In this document: positions 53,117 through 60,901 of the stretch, piece by piece
Layout: every line of letters begins with the position of its first letter
Numbering within the stretch: position 1 is the stretch's first letter
DNA from: JADKHR01 sp041917295
Lineage (GTDB): Bacteria; Elusimicrobiota; Elusimicrobia; FEN-1173
DNA length: 64,000 nucleotides
NCBI GenBank assembly: GCA_041917295.1
Contig: JAYRXX010000057.1
Coordinates: forward strand, 124,001-188,000
Direction: 5' to 3'
Program-made: the position numbers and the translations under genes
Notes under the pieces: generated by a model
Seen by the model: the letters and a program-made list of their open reading frames with translations, nothing else
Told to the model about the DNA's origin: nothing
Databases searched by the model: none

Positions 53117-53890
53117 ATGGACTACGTATTTCAAAACACAAAAGACGAAACCGAACGGCGCCGCTTGCAAGCCATTGAGGCGATCTTTGATCCTTCTTCC
53201 CAACGGCGGATCGTGACCGCCGGAATCAAACCGGGCGCGGTGTGTTTGGAGGTGGGCGCGGGGGCGGGGTCCCTGATGCGGTGGATGGCGGAACAGGTTG
53301 GTCGGTCGGGCCGGGTGAGAGCGGTGGACATCAATACGCGGTTTTTGACCAACCCGCCCGCCAACGTCACGGTGGTCGAAGGGGATGTCCGCACATTGAA
53401 TTTGGAGCGGGAATCGTTTGACCTTATTCATACCCGCTACGTCCTGGTCCACATTCCGGAATATGAAAAGGTCCTGGATTCCCTTTGGAATGCCCTAAAA
53501 ATCGGTGGGGCCCTGGTGATCGAAGAACCGGATTTTACGGCCTATCGAGGCTTGAGCGGCGTGGAAGTTGAATCCTTTGACAAGGTTCATCAGGCGATCC
53601 TGCGGATGTATAAGGACAAAGGGGTCGATCCGGCTCTCGGATCGAAATTGCCGAAGCTGTTTCAATCCTTGGGGGCTAAAAATCTCATCATTGAAAATGA
53701 TTCGCCGCCGTCGCCGGGGGGCGGCGCTTTGGCACGAATGATGGGCCAGTCCGCCGACCTCCTGAAAGACAAATACCTCGCCACCGGTTGCGTCGATTTA
53801 AAGGATCTGGCGGCCTACGCGCGGTTCACCCAAAATCCCGACAGCTCGGCCGTCTATTACACCACGATCAGCGCCGTTGGTCACAAGTGA
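53117..53890 (+). CDS. SAM-dependent methyltransferase
   Basis: A 257-aa class I methyltransferase. Motif I is CLEVGAGAGSLMRWMA, motif II VRAVDIN, an acidic VVEGDVRTL follows, then FDLIHTRYVLVHIPEYEKVLDSLWNALKIGGALVIEEPDF as motif IV-V region (read in parts). Substrate unknown. No ribosome-binding site is visible before the ATG; TTGTTG and TAGAAC at -35/-10 spacing with a 6-nt gap to the ATG make a leaderless start possible. Its stop overlaps the GTG start of the next gene (GTGA), so the two are probably co-translated. Confidence 0.87.
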   Translation: MDYVFQNTKDETERRRLQAIEAIFDPSSQRRIVTAGIKPGAVCLEVGAGAGSLMRWMAEQVGRSGRVRAVDINTRFLTNPPANVTVVEGDVRTLNLERESFDLIHTRYVLVHIPEYEKVLDSLWNALKIGGALVIEEPDFTAYRGLSGVEVESFDKVHQAILRMYKDKGVDPALGSKLPKLFQSLGAKNLIIENDSPPSPGGGALARMMGQSADLLKDKYLATGCVDLKDLAAYARFTQNPDSSAVYYTTISAVGHK

Positions 53891-55029
53891 CCGGCTCTTC
53901 GGTCCAAGCCGCGCGCGCGTGGGCCCGTGGGCTCGGTCTCTCTGTTTTCGTCTTGTCCCTTGGGTTCTGGACAGCGGCGGCGGCAACCCTGGAAATTCGC
54001 ATTGAAAATCCCCCCGCAACGGGCGACGTCATCGCGCTGTTGTTTGATTCGCCCAACGCCTTCGTGGATCTTCGGGACCCCAGTCGCACCGTCGTTTTTC
54101 CCGACAAGGGAAAAACCCCCGCGCGGATCAACGACTTGCCCGCCGGGGAATATGCCCTGGTGGTGTTCCATGACGCCAACGGCAACGGGCTCATGGACAA
54201 AAATTTCATCGGAATTCCGCGCGAATGGTTGGGTTTTTCCAACCGCTATTGGCCCGAGGGTCCGCCCACCTTTGCCCGGGCGGCGTTTGCGTTGGCCGCG
54301 GACGAATCAAAAAATATCGACGTCACCCTTCGCTCCATTTTTGGAAAACTGGGTTTGTTGGGCGTCGGGCTCGGCGTGGTCACGCAAAGTAGCCCCTACC
54401 GCGGGTCCGATCGGTTGATCGTTCAGCCCATTCCCGCCATCAGCTACATCGGAGACCGCGTTCAAGTTCTTGGGCCGGGCCTTCAGTGCGGGTTATACAA
54501 GTGGCGCAACATCGTCGGGTTGGCCGTCACGGGAAATTACCACCTGGGGGCCTACGACGAGGAAGACAGTTCCGTCCTTGCTGGGATGGGGGACCGCCAG
54601 GACACGTTCACGGGGGGCCTGGCCCTCCAAGCTTTTTTACCGGGCGGCGTCGACGTCGCGGCGGGCTATGAACAGGACCTCCTGGGTCGGTATAACGGCG
54701 GAGACGCTCGGCTGGGCGTGGAAAAGTCTTTTCAGCGCGGGTTGTTCACGCTCACCCCGCAGGTGGGGCTCAACTGGATGAGCGCCGAACTCGCCCACTA
54801 CGAGTTTGGCGTTCCCGGCGACAAAGCTCAAGAAGGTCGTCCAGCCTATCAGCCGGGGGACGCCTTGAGCGTCGAGTACGGGCTTGGCCTTTTCATCGAA
54901 CTCCGGGGCGCCTGGCGGATCATTTTAAGAGGCAACGCGGCCCATCTCCCGGCGAATCTGACGGAAAGTCCCATCGTGGACCAATCCCAAGTGTTCAGCG
55001 GGTTCGCCGCGGTCAACCGGTTATTTTAG
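53887..55029 (+). CDS. Outer-membrane protein: DUF2141 domain fused to MipA/OmpV-like barrel
   Basis: A 380-aa protein starting at a GTG that overlaps the methyltransferase stop. A signal peptide (LGLSVFVLSLGFWTAAAA) leads into a DUF2141-like domain of about 110 residues (LEIRIENPPATGDVIALLFD ... YALVVFHDANGNGLMDKNFIGIPREWLGFSN), then a barrel of the MipA/OmpV type (LGVGLGVVTQSSPYRGSD, AGYEQDLLGRYNGGDARLGVEKSF, NWMSAELAHYEFGV). DUF2141 and MipA are normally separate neighbours in some genomes; here they are a single chain. MipA-like proteins are outer-membrane scaffolds or porins; function here unknown. Confidence 0.83.
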   Translation: MTGSSVQAARAWARGLGLSVFVLSLGFWTAAAATLEIRIENPPATGDVIALLFDSPNAFVDLRDPSRTVVFPDKGKTPARINDLPAGEYALVVFHDANGNGLMDKNFIGIPREWLGFSNRYWPEGPPTFARAAFALAADESKNIDVTLRSIFGKLGLLGVGLGVVTQSSPYRGSDRLIVQPIPAISYIGDRVQVLGPGLQCGLYKWRNIVGLAVTGNYHLGAYDEEDSSVLAGMGDRQDTFTGGLALQAFLPGGVDVAAGYEQDLLGRYNGGDARLGVEKSFQRGLFTLTPQVGLNWMSAELAHYEFGVPGDKAQEGRPAYQPGDALSVEYGLGLFIELRGAWRIILRGNAAHLPANLTESPIVDQSQVFSGFAAVNRLF

Positions 55030-55058
55030 AGGGGCTTCCTCGGTTGTCCCTCAGACGG

Positions 55059-55706
55059 TCAGTGGGGGGATTCGATGAGGGAACGGAGTCCTGCCTCGTC
55101 CATCAGAGCGATTTGTTTCCAACGGGTTCGGATGAAACCCTGTTTTTTAAAATCGGACAGAACCCGAATGGCTGTTTCGGGAATGCACCCGGCCAACTCC
55201 GCCACGTCTTCCCGCCGAATGCGAACGACGTTCCCTCGACGGGGCATCAAAAAAGAGAGGATGGCCGCCACGCGCTGGGCGGCCGGTTCCTGCGCCAGCG
55301 TGCGCATGGATTGGGCGTGACGGAGATGCTGTCCGATGTCGTCGTGGACCGCCCGGGCAAAGGCGGGGTACTGTTCAAAGAGGTCGTTAAACACCCGCGC
55401 CGGGATTTCGTCCGCCTGGGAATCCGTCAGAGCAATGGCGCTGGCCGGAAACGGTCGCCGATCCAGCAACGCCAGCGCGCCGAAAAGCCTTCCCGGCGTG
55501 ACGGCTTCCAACGCCAACGGCCGTTCGCGGCGCGTGAACTTTACTATTTTAATCAACCCCGAACGAAGAACAAAAGCCGACCGGGGCGAATCTCCTTCCT
55601 GGAACACCAAATCCTGGGCGCGGAACGATCGGCAAATAAAATGCTTTTTCACGTCGTTAAAAACCCGAACGGGAAGGGTTTGGAATAGGGATGCCGTTGT
55701 TGTCAT
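55059..55706 (-). CDS. Crp/Fnr-family transcriptional regulator
   Basis: A 215-aa regulator with an N-terminal cyclic-nucleotide-binding-like domain (FQEGDSPRSAFVLRSGLIKIVKF, PGRLFGALALLD) and a C-terminal Crp-type helix-turn-helix (IRREDVAELAGCIPETAIRVLSDFKKQGFIR). No N-terminal cysteine cluster, so it is not of the Fe-S Fnr type; effector unknown. It faces the MipA-like gene convergently. The ATG at 55706 has no ribosome-binding site, and a TACAAT box ends 7 nt before it, as for other suspected leaderless genes here. Confidence 0.88.
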   Translation of the reverse strand: MTTTASLFQTLPVRVFNDVKKHFICRSFRAQDLVFQEGDSPRSAFVLRSGLIKIVKFTRRERPLALEAVTPGRLFGALALLDRRPFPASAIALTDSQADEIPARVFNDLFEQYPAFARAVHDDIGQHLRHAQSMRTLAQEPAAQRVAAILSFLMPRRGNVVRIRREDVAELAGCIPETAIRVLSDFKKQGFIRTRWKQIALMDEAGLRSLIESPH

Positions 55707-55712
55707 GGGCCT

Positions 55713-55741
55713 ATTGTATTTTTTCCGACAATGTTTGGGAA
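55713..55741 (-). promoter_or_regulatory. Leaderless-type promoter of the Crp/Fnr gene at 55706
   Basis: On the minus strand: TTCCCA (55741-55736), 17-nt spacer, TACAAT (55718-55713), then 6 nt to the ATG. Confidence 0.5.
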
Positions 55742-55759
55742 AAGGGAACGGCCAAGTTG

Positions 55760-55768
55760 TGGTATAAT
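55760..55768 (+). promoter_or_regulatory. Extended -10 promoter before the structured region and tRNA-Ala
   Basis: TGGTATAAT: TG-N plus a perfect TATAAT (55763-55768). No good -35 at 17 nt, but the extended -10 can compensate. It points towards the hairpin array and tRNA-Ala. Confidence 0.5.
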
Positions 55769-55958
55769 GAAAGGCCGATTGTTTCCTGTTCTCCTTAGGG
55801 GGGCGGGGGCATGGACTGTGATTGATGTGAGAGCTGCTGGAGTGGTTGTAGGATTTAGCTGTCTCTGATTAGAAACGGGGCTGCTTACGGGAATTCGGCG
55901 TCTCTGACGCCGCCGTAGGCCCTCACGCTGTGCGTGAGGGCCCCTGCCAAAATCGCAG

Positions 55959-55998
55959 GGGCTGCCCCAGCAATTATTCGGTTCGCCGAAGGCGAACC
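55959..55998. repeat. 40-bp direct repeat, copy 1
   Basis: Identical to 56045-56084; begins GGGCTGCCCCAGCAATTATT and ends in the hairpin GGTTCGCCGAAGGCGAACC. The period is 86 bp. Confidence 0.85.
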
Positions 55999-56044
55999 GC
56001 TGAGGATGATAAAAATCGGGGCTGCCCTCGGCACAAACCGCCAA

Positions 56045-56084
56045 GGGCTGCCCCAGCAATTATTCGGTTCGCCGAAGGCGAACC
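56045..56084. repeat. 40-bp direct repeat, copy 2
   Basis: Identical to 55959-55998; ends 13 nt before tRNA-Ala. Confidence 0.85.
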
Positions 56085-56097
56085 TTAAATAGTGGAT

Positions 56098-56170
56098 GGG
56101 GCTGTAGCTCAGCTGGGAGAGCGCGTCCTTCGCAAGGACGAGGTCGTCGGTTCGATCCCGATCAGCTCCA
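56098..56170 (+). tRNA. tRNA-Ala (anticodon CGC)
   Basis: A 73-nt cloverleaf: acceptor GGGGCTG with CAGCTCC and discriminator A, D-arm GCTC/GAGC, anticodon stem CGTCC/GGACG with loop TTCGCAA (anticodon CGC, reading GCG), T-arm GTCGG-TTCGATC-CCGAT. The acceptor has one G-T pair at the third position. CCA is not encoded beyond the discriminator. A run of seven T follows within 3 nt. Confidence 0.95.
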
Positions 56171-56289
56171 CATTTTTTTCGTAGCGAACTGAAAAAGAGG
56201 GTCCGTTCCCAACAAGGGGGCGGGCCTTCTTTCATTTTCGGGAGGGCAAACGGCGGGCGGGGCAGAGAGCCCGGGCGCGGACCCGTTTT

Positions 56290-56307
56290 AACCGGGATTC
56301 CCCGGTC
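56290..56307. repeat. Small dispersed palindrome, copy 4
   Basis: AACCGGGATTCCCCGGTC, one base different from the copy at 20548-20565. Confidence 0.6.
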
Positions 56308-56454
56308 GGAACTCGAAGTCCGTTTATAAGGGCTTAAATCACAGATAGGGGACGGTGATTAGTTAATAACTTAAGGCCGATGGTTCGGGGGTGATCGTGA
56401 ATAGCCCCACCTCCGTTGTCTGCCATATGGGTAATGATTGACAAGTTGATTCTC

Positions 56455-56469
56455 GGGGGGGGGGGGGGG
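56455..56469. repeat. Homopolymer of 15 G
   Basis: Fifteen consecutive G residues, preceded by TTCTC and followed by AGTGGAC. Not inside a recognisable gene. Confidence 0.9.
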
Positions 56470-56669
56470 AGTGGACATTCTCTCACGTTTGGTCGTGGGC
56501 CCTATTTGGCTAACGATGTTGTTGGCTGGCGGTCGACTGGAACTTTTCCGCACCTCGGTTTGGACGGGGCTACCACCGACAGAGTTCTGAACAATAAAGA
56601 TCCGTCCCATGGACGAAAACGATCGGCCGACTGGAATTGTTGGGTTCGGAGGTGGGCGCCCCCGATCAA

Positions 56670-57161
56670 TTACACGGGCGGCAGTTGGGCTTCGAGAACT
56701 TTTCGGGATTGGTCGGCGCGAAACGCGTGAAGTTTTTTGCGAAGGGCCTTGTCCTGGGTGGCCAGCATGGCCACCGCCAGCAATCCCGCGTTGGTGGCGC
56801 CGGCTTTTCCGATTCCCAGCGTGCCCACGGGAATTCCGCCGGGCATTTGAACGATCGACAGCAACGAATCCATTCCCTTAAGCGCGGGGCTTTCCATGGG
56901 CACTCCCAGGACGGGTAACGTTGTAAGTGCCGCCACCACGCCCGCCAAATGGGCCGCTCCCCCCGCGCCGGCGATAATCAAACTTAATCCCCGGGATTCC
57001 GCGCCCTCGGCAAACGCCGCCGCTTCTTTGGGTGTGCGGTGCGCCGACACCACCCGGCATTCGTGCGCTACCCCGAAATCGCGCAACACCACGGCCGCGT
57101 GTTGCATCGTCTCCCAATCGCTTTTTGAACCCATAATGATCGCAACTTTTGGTTTGTCCAT
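56670..57161 (-). CDS. purE: N5-carboxyaminoimidazole ribonucleotide mutase
   Basis: A 163-aa class I PurE. It converts N5-CAIR to CAIR in purine synthesis. Active-site blocks are visible: IMGSKSDWETM at the start, VVSAHRTPKEA, IIAGAGGAAHLAGVVAA, GVPMESPALKGMDSLLSIVQMPGGIPVGTL (read in parts) and AGLLAVAMLA. The ATG at 57161 follows CAGGAG with 7-nt spacing on the minus strand. No purK is adjacent. Divergent from the second Crp/Fnr gene. Confidence 0.95.
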   Translation of the reverse strand: MDKPKVAIIMGSKSDWETMQHAAVVLRDFGVAHECRVVSAHRTPKEAAAFAEGAESRGLSLIIAGAGGAAHLAGVVAALTTLPVLGVPMESPALKGMDSLLSIVQMPGGIPVGTLGIGKAGATNAGLLAVAMLATQDKALRKKLHAFRADQSRKVLEAQLPPV

Positions 57162-57195
57162 GGTTGGCTCCTGACTCAAATTTTTGGGGGAACAG

Positions 57196-57226
57196 TTGCT
57201 ATTATAGAAAATCGAATGTGTATAAT
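57196..57226 (+). promoter_or_regulatory. Promoter of the second Crp/Fnr gene
   Basis: TTGCTA (57196-57201), 19-nt spacer, perfect TATAAT (57221-57226), 9 nt before the chosen GTG. The mRNA would have almost no leader. Confidence 0.5.
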
Positions 57227-57235
57227 GAAGTCACC

Positions 57236-57952
57236 GTGTCCGCGTGCGCCCGATCGCCCATTTACTGTGAGTCTTGCCCGACCCGGATAGCCGGGGTGTT
57301 CGCCCGCTTATCCCAAGACCGATTGCGCGCGTTGGATCGATGCAAAGCCGACAACCTTTATCACAAAGGCCAACTTGTTTTCCAAGAGGGAACCCCGGCT
57401 CTCGGCGTTTACTGTGTTTACGAAGGACAGCTCAAACTTTACAAGTCCGGCACCCAGGGGCGGCCGCAGATCATCGGTTTGGCCAAACCGGGTACGATGG
57501 TGGGCCACCGGGCCGTCTTGACCGACAAGGCCCACACGTTCACCGCCGAATCGTTGGGCGAGGCCCGCGTGTGCTATGTGGACCGGGCCACTTTTCGGGG
57601 GCTTATCGCCGACAATCCTTCCATCGCCGATTCGTTGCTTAAAAAAATGGCGCAGGATTTGGACGACGTCGAGGATCGCTTGATCGACGTGGTTGAACAG
57701 CCGGTTCCGGTCCGGTTGGCCCGGCTGTTGATGTCGCTTAAAGACGGTTACGGTCGGTCCACCCCCCAGGGCCTGCGGATCTCCTTGTCGTTGACCCGTG
57801 AAGAAATGGCCGAAATGATCGGAACCACCCAGGAAACCACCATCCGGCTCCTTAGCCAATTTCGGAAAAAAGGGTTGATTCGGTTAGACGACAAATCCAT
57901 CACCCTCTTGGATCTTCCAAAGCTCACCCAACTCATACGTTCCCCCACCTGA
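57236..57952 (+). CDS. Crp/Fnr-family regulator with N-terminal cysteines (Fnr-like)
   Basis: A 238-aa regulator. The N-terminus has C4, C11 and C14 (ACARSPIYCESCPTR), and another cysteine lies in ARVCYVD, matching the position of the fourth cluster ligand of E. coli FNR. A cAMP-type domain (YHKGQLVFQEGTPALGVYCVYEGQLKLY) and a helix-turn-helix (LTREEMAEMIGTTQETTIRLLSQFRKKGLI) follow. It may sense O2 or NO through an Fe-S cluster, and the NO-reductase-like operon 4 kb away is a possible target (inference). Start: GTG at 57236; a GTG at 57218 is the alternative. Neither has a clear ribosome-binding site. Confidence 0.87.
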   Translation: MSACARSPIYCESCPTRIAGVFARLSQDRLRALDRCKADNLYHKGQLVFQEGTPALGVYCVYEGQLKLYKSGTQGRPQIIGLAKPGTMVGHRAVLTDKAHTFTAESLGEARVCYVDRATFRGLIADNPSIADSLLKKMAQDLDDVEDRLIDVVEQPVPVRLARLLMSLKDGYGRSTPQGLRISLSLTREEMAEMIGTTQETTIRLLSQFRKKGLIRLDDKSITLLDLPKLTQLIRSPT

Positions 57953-58017
57953 CGGGGATCATTCCCAAACATTACCCCCTCGCGTTAGAATCAAAGCACG
58001 CGGTCCGGAGGTGTCCC

Positions 58018-60369
58018 GTGGAATGGGTCGTTGACTTCAAAAATGTGGGTCTCAATGACATCGCTCGCGTGGGGGGCAAAAACGCGTCCCTGGGTGAGTT
58101 GATCCGTTCCTTGGGCCCGAAGGGCGTGCGGGTCCCGCCCGGGTTCGCCACCACGGCCGACGCTTTTCGAGCGTTCATCGATCACAATCGTTTGCGCCAA
58201 CCGCTCGACCACAACTTAGCCCGCTACCAATCCGGCCGACAATCGCTGAGCACAACGGGCCGCACCCTGCGCCGATTGATGTCAAAAGGAACATGGCCGC
58301 CGGGGTTGGCCGAAGCCGTTGTGGGGTCCTACCGACGGCTTTGTCAAGAGACCGGAGGCACGGCCCTGGACGTGGCGGTTCGATCCAGTGCCACCGCCGA
58401 AGATTTGCCCGACGCCAGTTTCGCCGGACAACACGAAAGTTACCTAAACATTCGAGGCGAAACGGCTCTTTTGGACGCCGTTCGACGGTGTTTCGCCAGC
58501 CTTTTCACCGACCGGGCCATTCGGTATCGGGAAGAAAAAGGCTTTGACCACAGGCGCGTGGCGCTGTCGGTGGGTGTTCAGAAGATGGTGCGTTCCGACC
58601 GCGCTGGAGCGGGAGTCATGTTTTCCCTGCACACCGACACGGGGTTCCCCCGGGTGGTCGTCATCAACGCGGTCTGGGGGCTGGGCGAAAACATGGTTCA
58701 GGGGCGCGTGACCCCCGACGAGCATGTGGTGTTTAAACCGTTGCTCGACACGCCGGATGTGTGCCCCATTCTGTCCTCGCGGTTGGGCGATAAAAAATTA
58801 AAAATGGTCTACGCCGCGGAGGGCCAAACGAAAAATGTTCGGACCACGGCAACCGAACAGCGCCGGTTTGTTCTCACCGACCAGGAAATTCGTTCCCTCG
58901 CCCAGTGGGCCGTGTCCGTCGAACAGCATTACGGCAAACCCATGGATATGGAATGGGCCATAGACGGGCCCGGGGGGCCATTGTTTTTGGTTCAAGCTCG
59001 GCCGGAAACATTCCAGAGCCGAAAGGCCGTCGGTGTGTTGCGGACTTTCCGCCTGCAAGAGCGTGGGAAACTTTTGGTGGACGGTTTGGCCGTGGGCGAT
59101 GCCATTGCCGCGGCCCCCGCTCAAATCATCAAAAGACCGGAGGAGATAGCGCGGTTTAAAATCGGGAGCATTTTGGTGACATCCAACACGGACCCGGACT
59201 GGGTGCCTGTGATGAAGAAAGCGGCGGGGATTATTACCGACCATGGCGGGCGCACCTCCCACGCGGCCATCGTTAGTCGGGAGATGGGCATCCCCGCCGT
59301 GGTGGGCACCGGGCGAGCGACGGCCGTCATTCGAAACGGGCAGGCCATAACCCTTTCGTGCGCGGAAGGGGAACGGGGCCGCGTTTACGCCGGGGCTCTC
59401 AAATTTCAAGCGGTGGAGACCTCGTTGGAAAAACTGCCGGTCCCCAAAACCCCTCTCCTGTTAAATATCGCCAGCCCGGCGGCGGCGTTTCAGTGGTGGC
59501 GGTTGCCGGTTCAGGGGATTGGGTTGGCCCGGCTGGAATTTTTAATCAATGACGTGATCCGTGTCCACCCCATGGCCCTCGTCCATCCGGAACGGTTGGA
59601 CCCCTTGACCCGTCGGAAAATTGATCGGCTCACCCGCGGCTACAAGCGGCCCGCCGACTATTTTGTCGATCAATTGGCGTCGGGAGTGGCCCAAATCGCC
59701 GCGTCTCAGCACCCGCACCCCGTGATCGTCCGGTTGTCCGATTTTAAAACCAACGAGTACGCCAACTTGTTGGGCGGCAAACCGTTCGAGCCCAAAGAGG
59801 AAAATCCCATGATCGGGTGGCGGGGCGCGTCCCGCTATTACCACCCCAACTACCGGGACGGGTTCGCCCTTGAATGCCGTGCCCTCAAAAAAGTGCGCGA
59901 CGAAATGGGTTTAACCAACGTGGTGATCATGGTGCCCTTTTGCCGAACGACGGAGGAGGCCGACAAGGTTTTGGCGGAGATGGCCAATAACGGATTGAAA
60001 CGGGGCGAGGCGGGTCTGGAAGTGTATGTGATGTGTGAAATCCCCTCCAACGTGATTCTCACGGAAGAGTTCGCCGACCGGTTTGACGGGTTTTCCATCG
60101 GGTCCAACGACCTGACCCAATTGACTCTGGGGGTGGACCGGGATTCCGGCACGTTGGCTTCGCTCTTCAGTGAACGAAACCCCGCGGTGTTGCGGATGAT
60201 TGAAGACGTGATTCGCCGTGCCCACGCCAAAGGCCGCAAGGTGGGCCTTTGCGGCCAAGCCCCTTCGGACCATCCCGACTTTGCCGAATTCTTAGTCAAG
60301 GCGGGGATTGATTCCATTTCGTTGAACCCCGACAGCGTGGTCGGCGTCATCCGTCGTTTGGCAAAATAA
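58018..60369 (+). CDS. ppsA: Phosphoenolpyruvate synthase
   Basis: A 783-aa cytoplasmic enzyme making PEP from pyruvate and ATP for gluconeogenesis. Order of domains: ATP-grasp-like N-terminal part (GGKNASLGELI, DLPDASFAGQHESYLNI), the swivelling phosphohistidine domain with ITDHGGRTSHAAIVSREMGIPAVVG (catalytic His in SHAA), and a C-terminal PEP-binding barrel (RLSDFKTNEYANLLGG, VPFCRTTEEA, IGSNDLTQLTLGVDRD, GLCGQAPSDHPDF). Length fits the family. GTG at 58018 has a CGGAGG ribosome-binding site. With malic enzyme (25402-27123) it offers a malate-pyruvate-PEP route. Confidence 0.95.
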   Translation: MEWVVDFKNVGLNDIARVGGKNASLGELIRSLGPKGVRVPPGFATTADAFRAFIDHNRLRQPLDHNLARYQSGRQSLSTTGRTLRRLMSKGTWPPGLAEAVVGSYRRLCQETGGTALDVAVRSSATAEDLPDASFAGQHESYLNIRGETALLDAVRRCFASLFTDRAIRYREEKGFDHRRVALSVGVQKMVRSDRAGAGVMFSLHTDTGFPRVVVINAVWGLGENMVQGRVTPDEHVVFKPLLDTPDVCPILSSRLGDKKLKMVYAAEGQTKNVRTTATEQRRFVLTDQEIRSLAQWAVSVEQHYGKPMDMEWAIDGPGGPLFLVQARPETFQSRKAVGVLRTFRLQERGKLLVDGLAVGDAIAAAPAQIIKRPEEIARFKIGSILVTSNTDPDWVPVMKKAAGIITDHGGRTSHAAIVSREMGIPAVVGTGRATAVIRNGQAITLSCAEGERGRVYAGALKFQAVETSLEKLPVPKTPLLLNIASPAAAFQWWRLPVQGIGLARLEFLINDVIRVHPMALVHPERLDPLTRRKIDRLTRGYKRPADYFVDQLASGVAQIAASQHPHPVIVRLSDFKTNEYANLLGGKPFEPKEENPMIGWRGASRYYHPNYRDGFALECRALKKVRDEMGLTNVVIMVPFCRTTEEADKVLAEMANNGLKRGEAGLEVYVMCEIPSNVILTEEFADRFDGFSIGSNDLTQLTLGVDRDSGTLASLFSERNPAVLRMIEDVIRRAHAKGRKVGLCGQAPSDHPDFAEFLVKAGIDSISLNPDSVVGVIRRLAK

Positions 60370-60392
60370 ACAGCGAAAGGGTTCTCCGGTAA

Positions 60393-60421
60393 TTGCGGTT
60401 TTCGGAAGGGTTTGATATTTT
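60393..60421 (+). promoter_or_regulatory. Leaderless-type promoter of ruvX
   Basis: TTGCGG (60393-60398), 17-nt spacer, TATTTT (60416-60421), 6 nt to the GTG at 60428. Confidence 0.5.
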
Positions 60422-60427
60422 GGCCCG

Positions 60428-60901
60428 GTGACGAAGATCTATCTGGGTGTGGACTGGGGCCGTCGCCGGGTGGGCGTTGCGGTTTCCGACGAGTTGGGGC
60501 GCATGGCCCACCCGTTGTCCACGCTGGAACCCAAATCCGTGGCCGGACTGGTTCAAACATTGGCGAATCTGGCCAAAGAACGCCGCGCCGCCGCCGTGGT
60601 GTTGGGACTGCCCAAACACATGAACGGGACCGAAGGCGAAAGTGCCGGGGCGGTTCGGGCGTTGGCTTCGAAACTGGAAGCGGCGGGGCTCCCGGTGATT
60701 TTTTGGGACGAGCGCTTATCGAGCTGGGAGGCCGAGGGGCGGTTGCGGGAAAGCGGCGGATTTCAAAAAGCCAAAGGGCGCGTGGACCGGGCGGCGGCCG
60801 CGTTGCTTTTGCAATCGTTTTTAGACCGAGAGCGGGGGGCGTCTTCTTCTCTGGGTGCGGGGGAAACCAACCCGCGGACCGCCGAGGAGACAACACCATG
60901 A
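60428..60901 (+). CDS. ruvX: Putative pre-16S rRNA nuclease / Holliday-junction resolvase-like protein, RuvX (YqgF)
   Basis: A 157-aa RNase H-fold protein. The motif YLGVDWGRRRVGVAVSD gives the first catalytic aspartate; VLGLPKHMNGTEGE, FWDERLSS and the late VDRAAAALLLQSFLD supply the others. The homologue in E. coli matures the 5' end of 16S rRNA. The GTG at 60428 has no ribosome-binding site. Its stop overlaps the mltG start (ATGA), a pairing common in bacteria. Confidence 0.93.
   Translation: MTKIYLGVDWGRRRVGVAVSDELGRMAHPLSTLEPKSVAGLVQTLANLAKERRAAAVVLGLPKHMNGTEGESAGAVRALASKLEAAGLPVIFWDERLSSWEAEGRLRESGGFQKAKGRVDRAAAALLLQSFLDRERGASSSLGAGETNPRTAEETTP

Larger units (their letters stand above)
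55769..56097 (+). ncRNA. Highly structured non-coding stretch upstream of tRNA-Ala
   Basis: About 330 nt with no credible ORF. Consecutive hairpins are visible: 55896-55912 (7-bp stem), 55918-55942 (11-bp stem, loop TGT), 55940-55962 (8-bp stem), 55979-55999 (9-bp stem, loop GAA) and 56066-56084 (8-bp stem, loop GAA). A 40-bp sequence is repeated exactly (55959-55998 and 56045-56084). I match it to no known RNA family. It could be a processed leader of the tRNA transcript or an independent RNA. Confidence 0.4.
56171..56669. other. About 500-bp intergenic gap between tRNA-Ala and purE
   Basis: I see no credible gene. It holds the fourth copy of the small palindrome (56290-56307) and a run of 15 G (56455-56469). 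A TTGACA at 56438 has no matching -10. ORFs here are short and have no recognisable protein character. Confidence 0.6.

Noticed and set aside
55885..56235. Minus-strand ORF of 116 codons containing a GADRDRTDD stretch
   Set aside because: That stretch is the antisense translation of tRNA-Ala at 56098-56170, a familiar false gene; the rest lies in the hairpin array.
56439..56730. Short plus-strand ORFs after the poly-G run
   Set aside because: They overlap the 3' end of purE on the other strand, are low-complexity, and show no family features.
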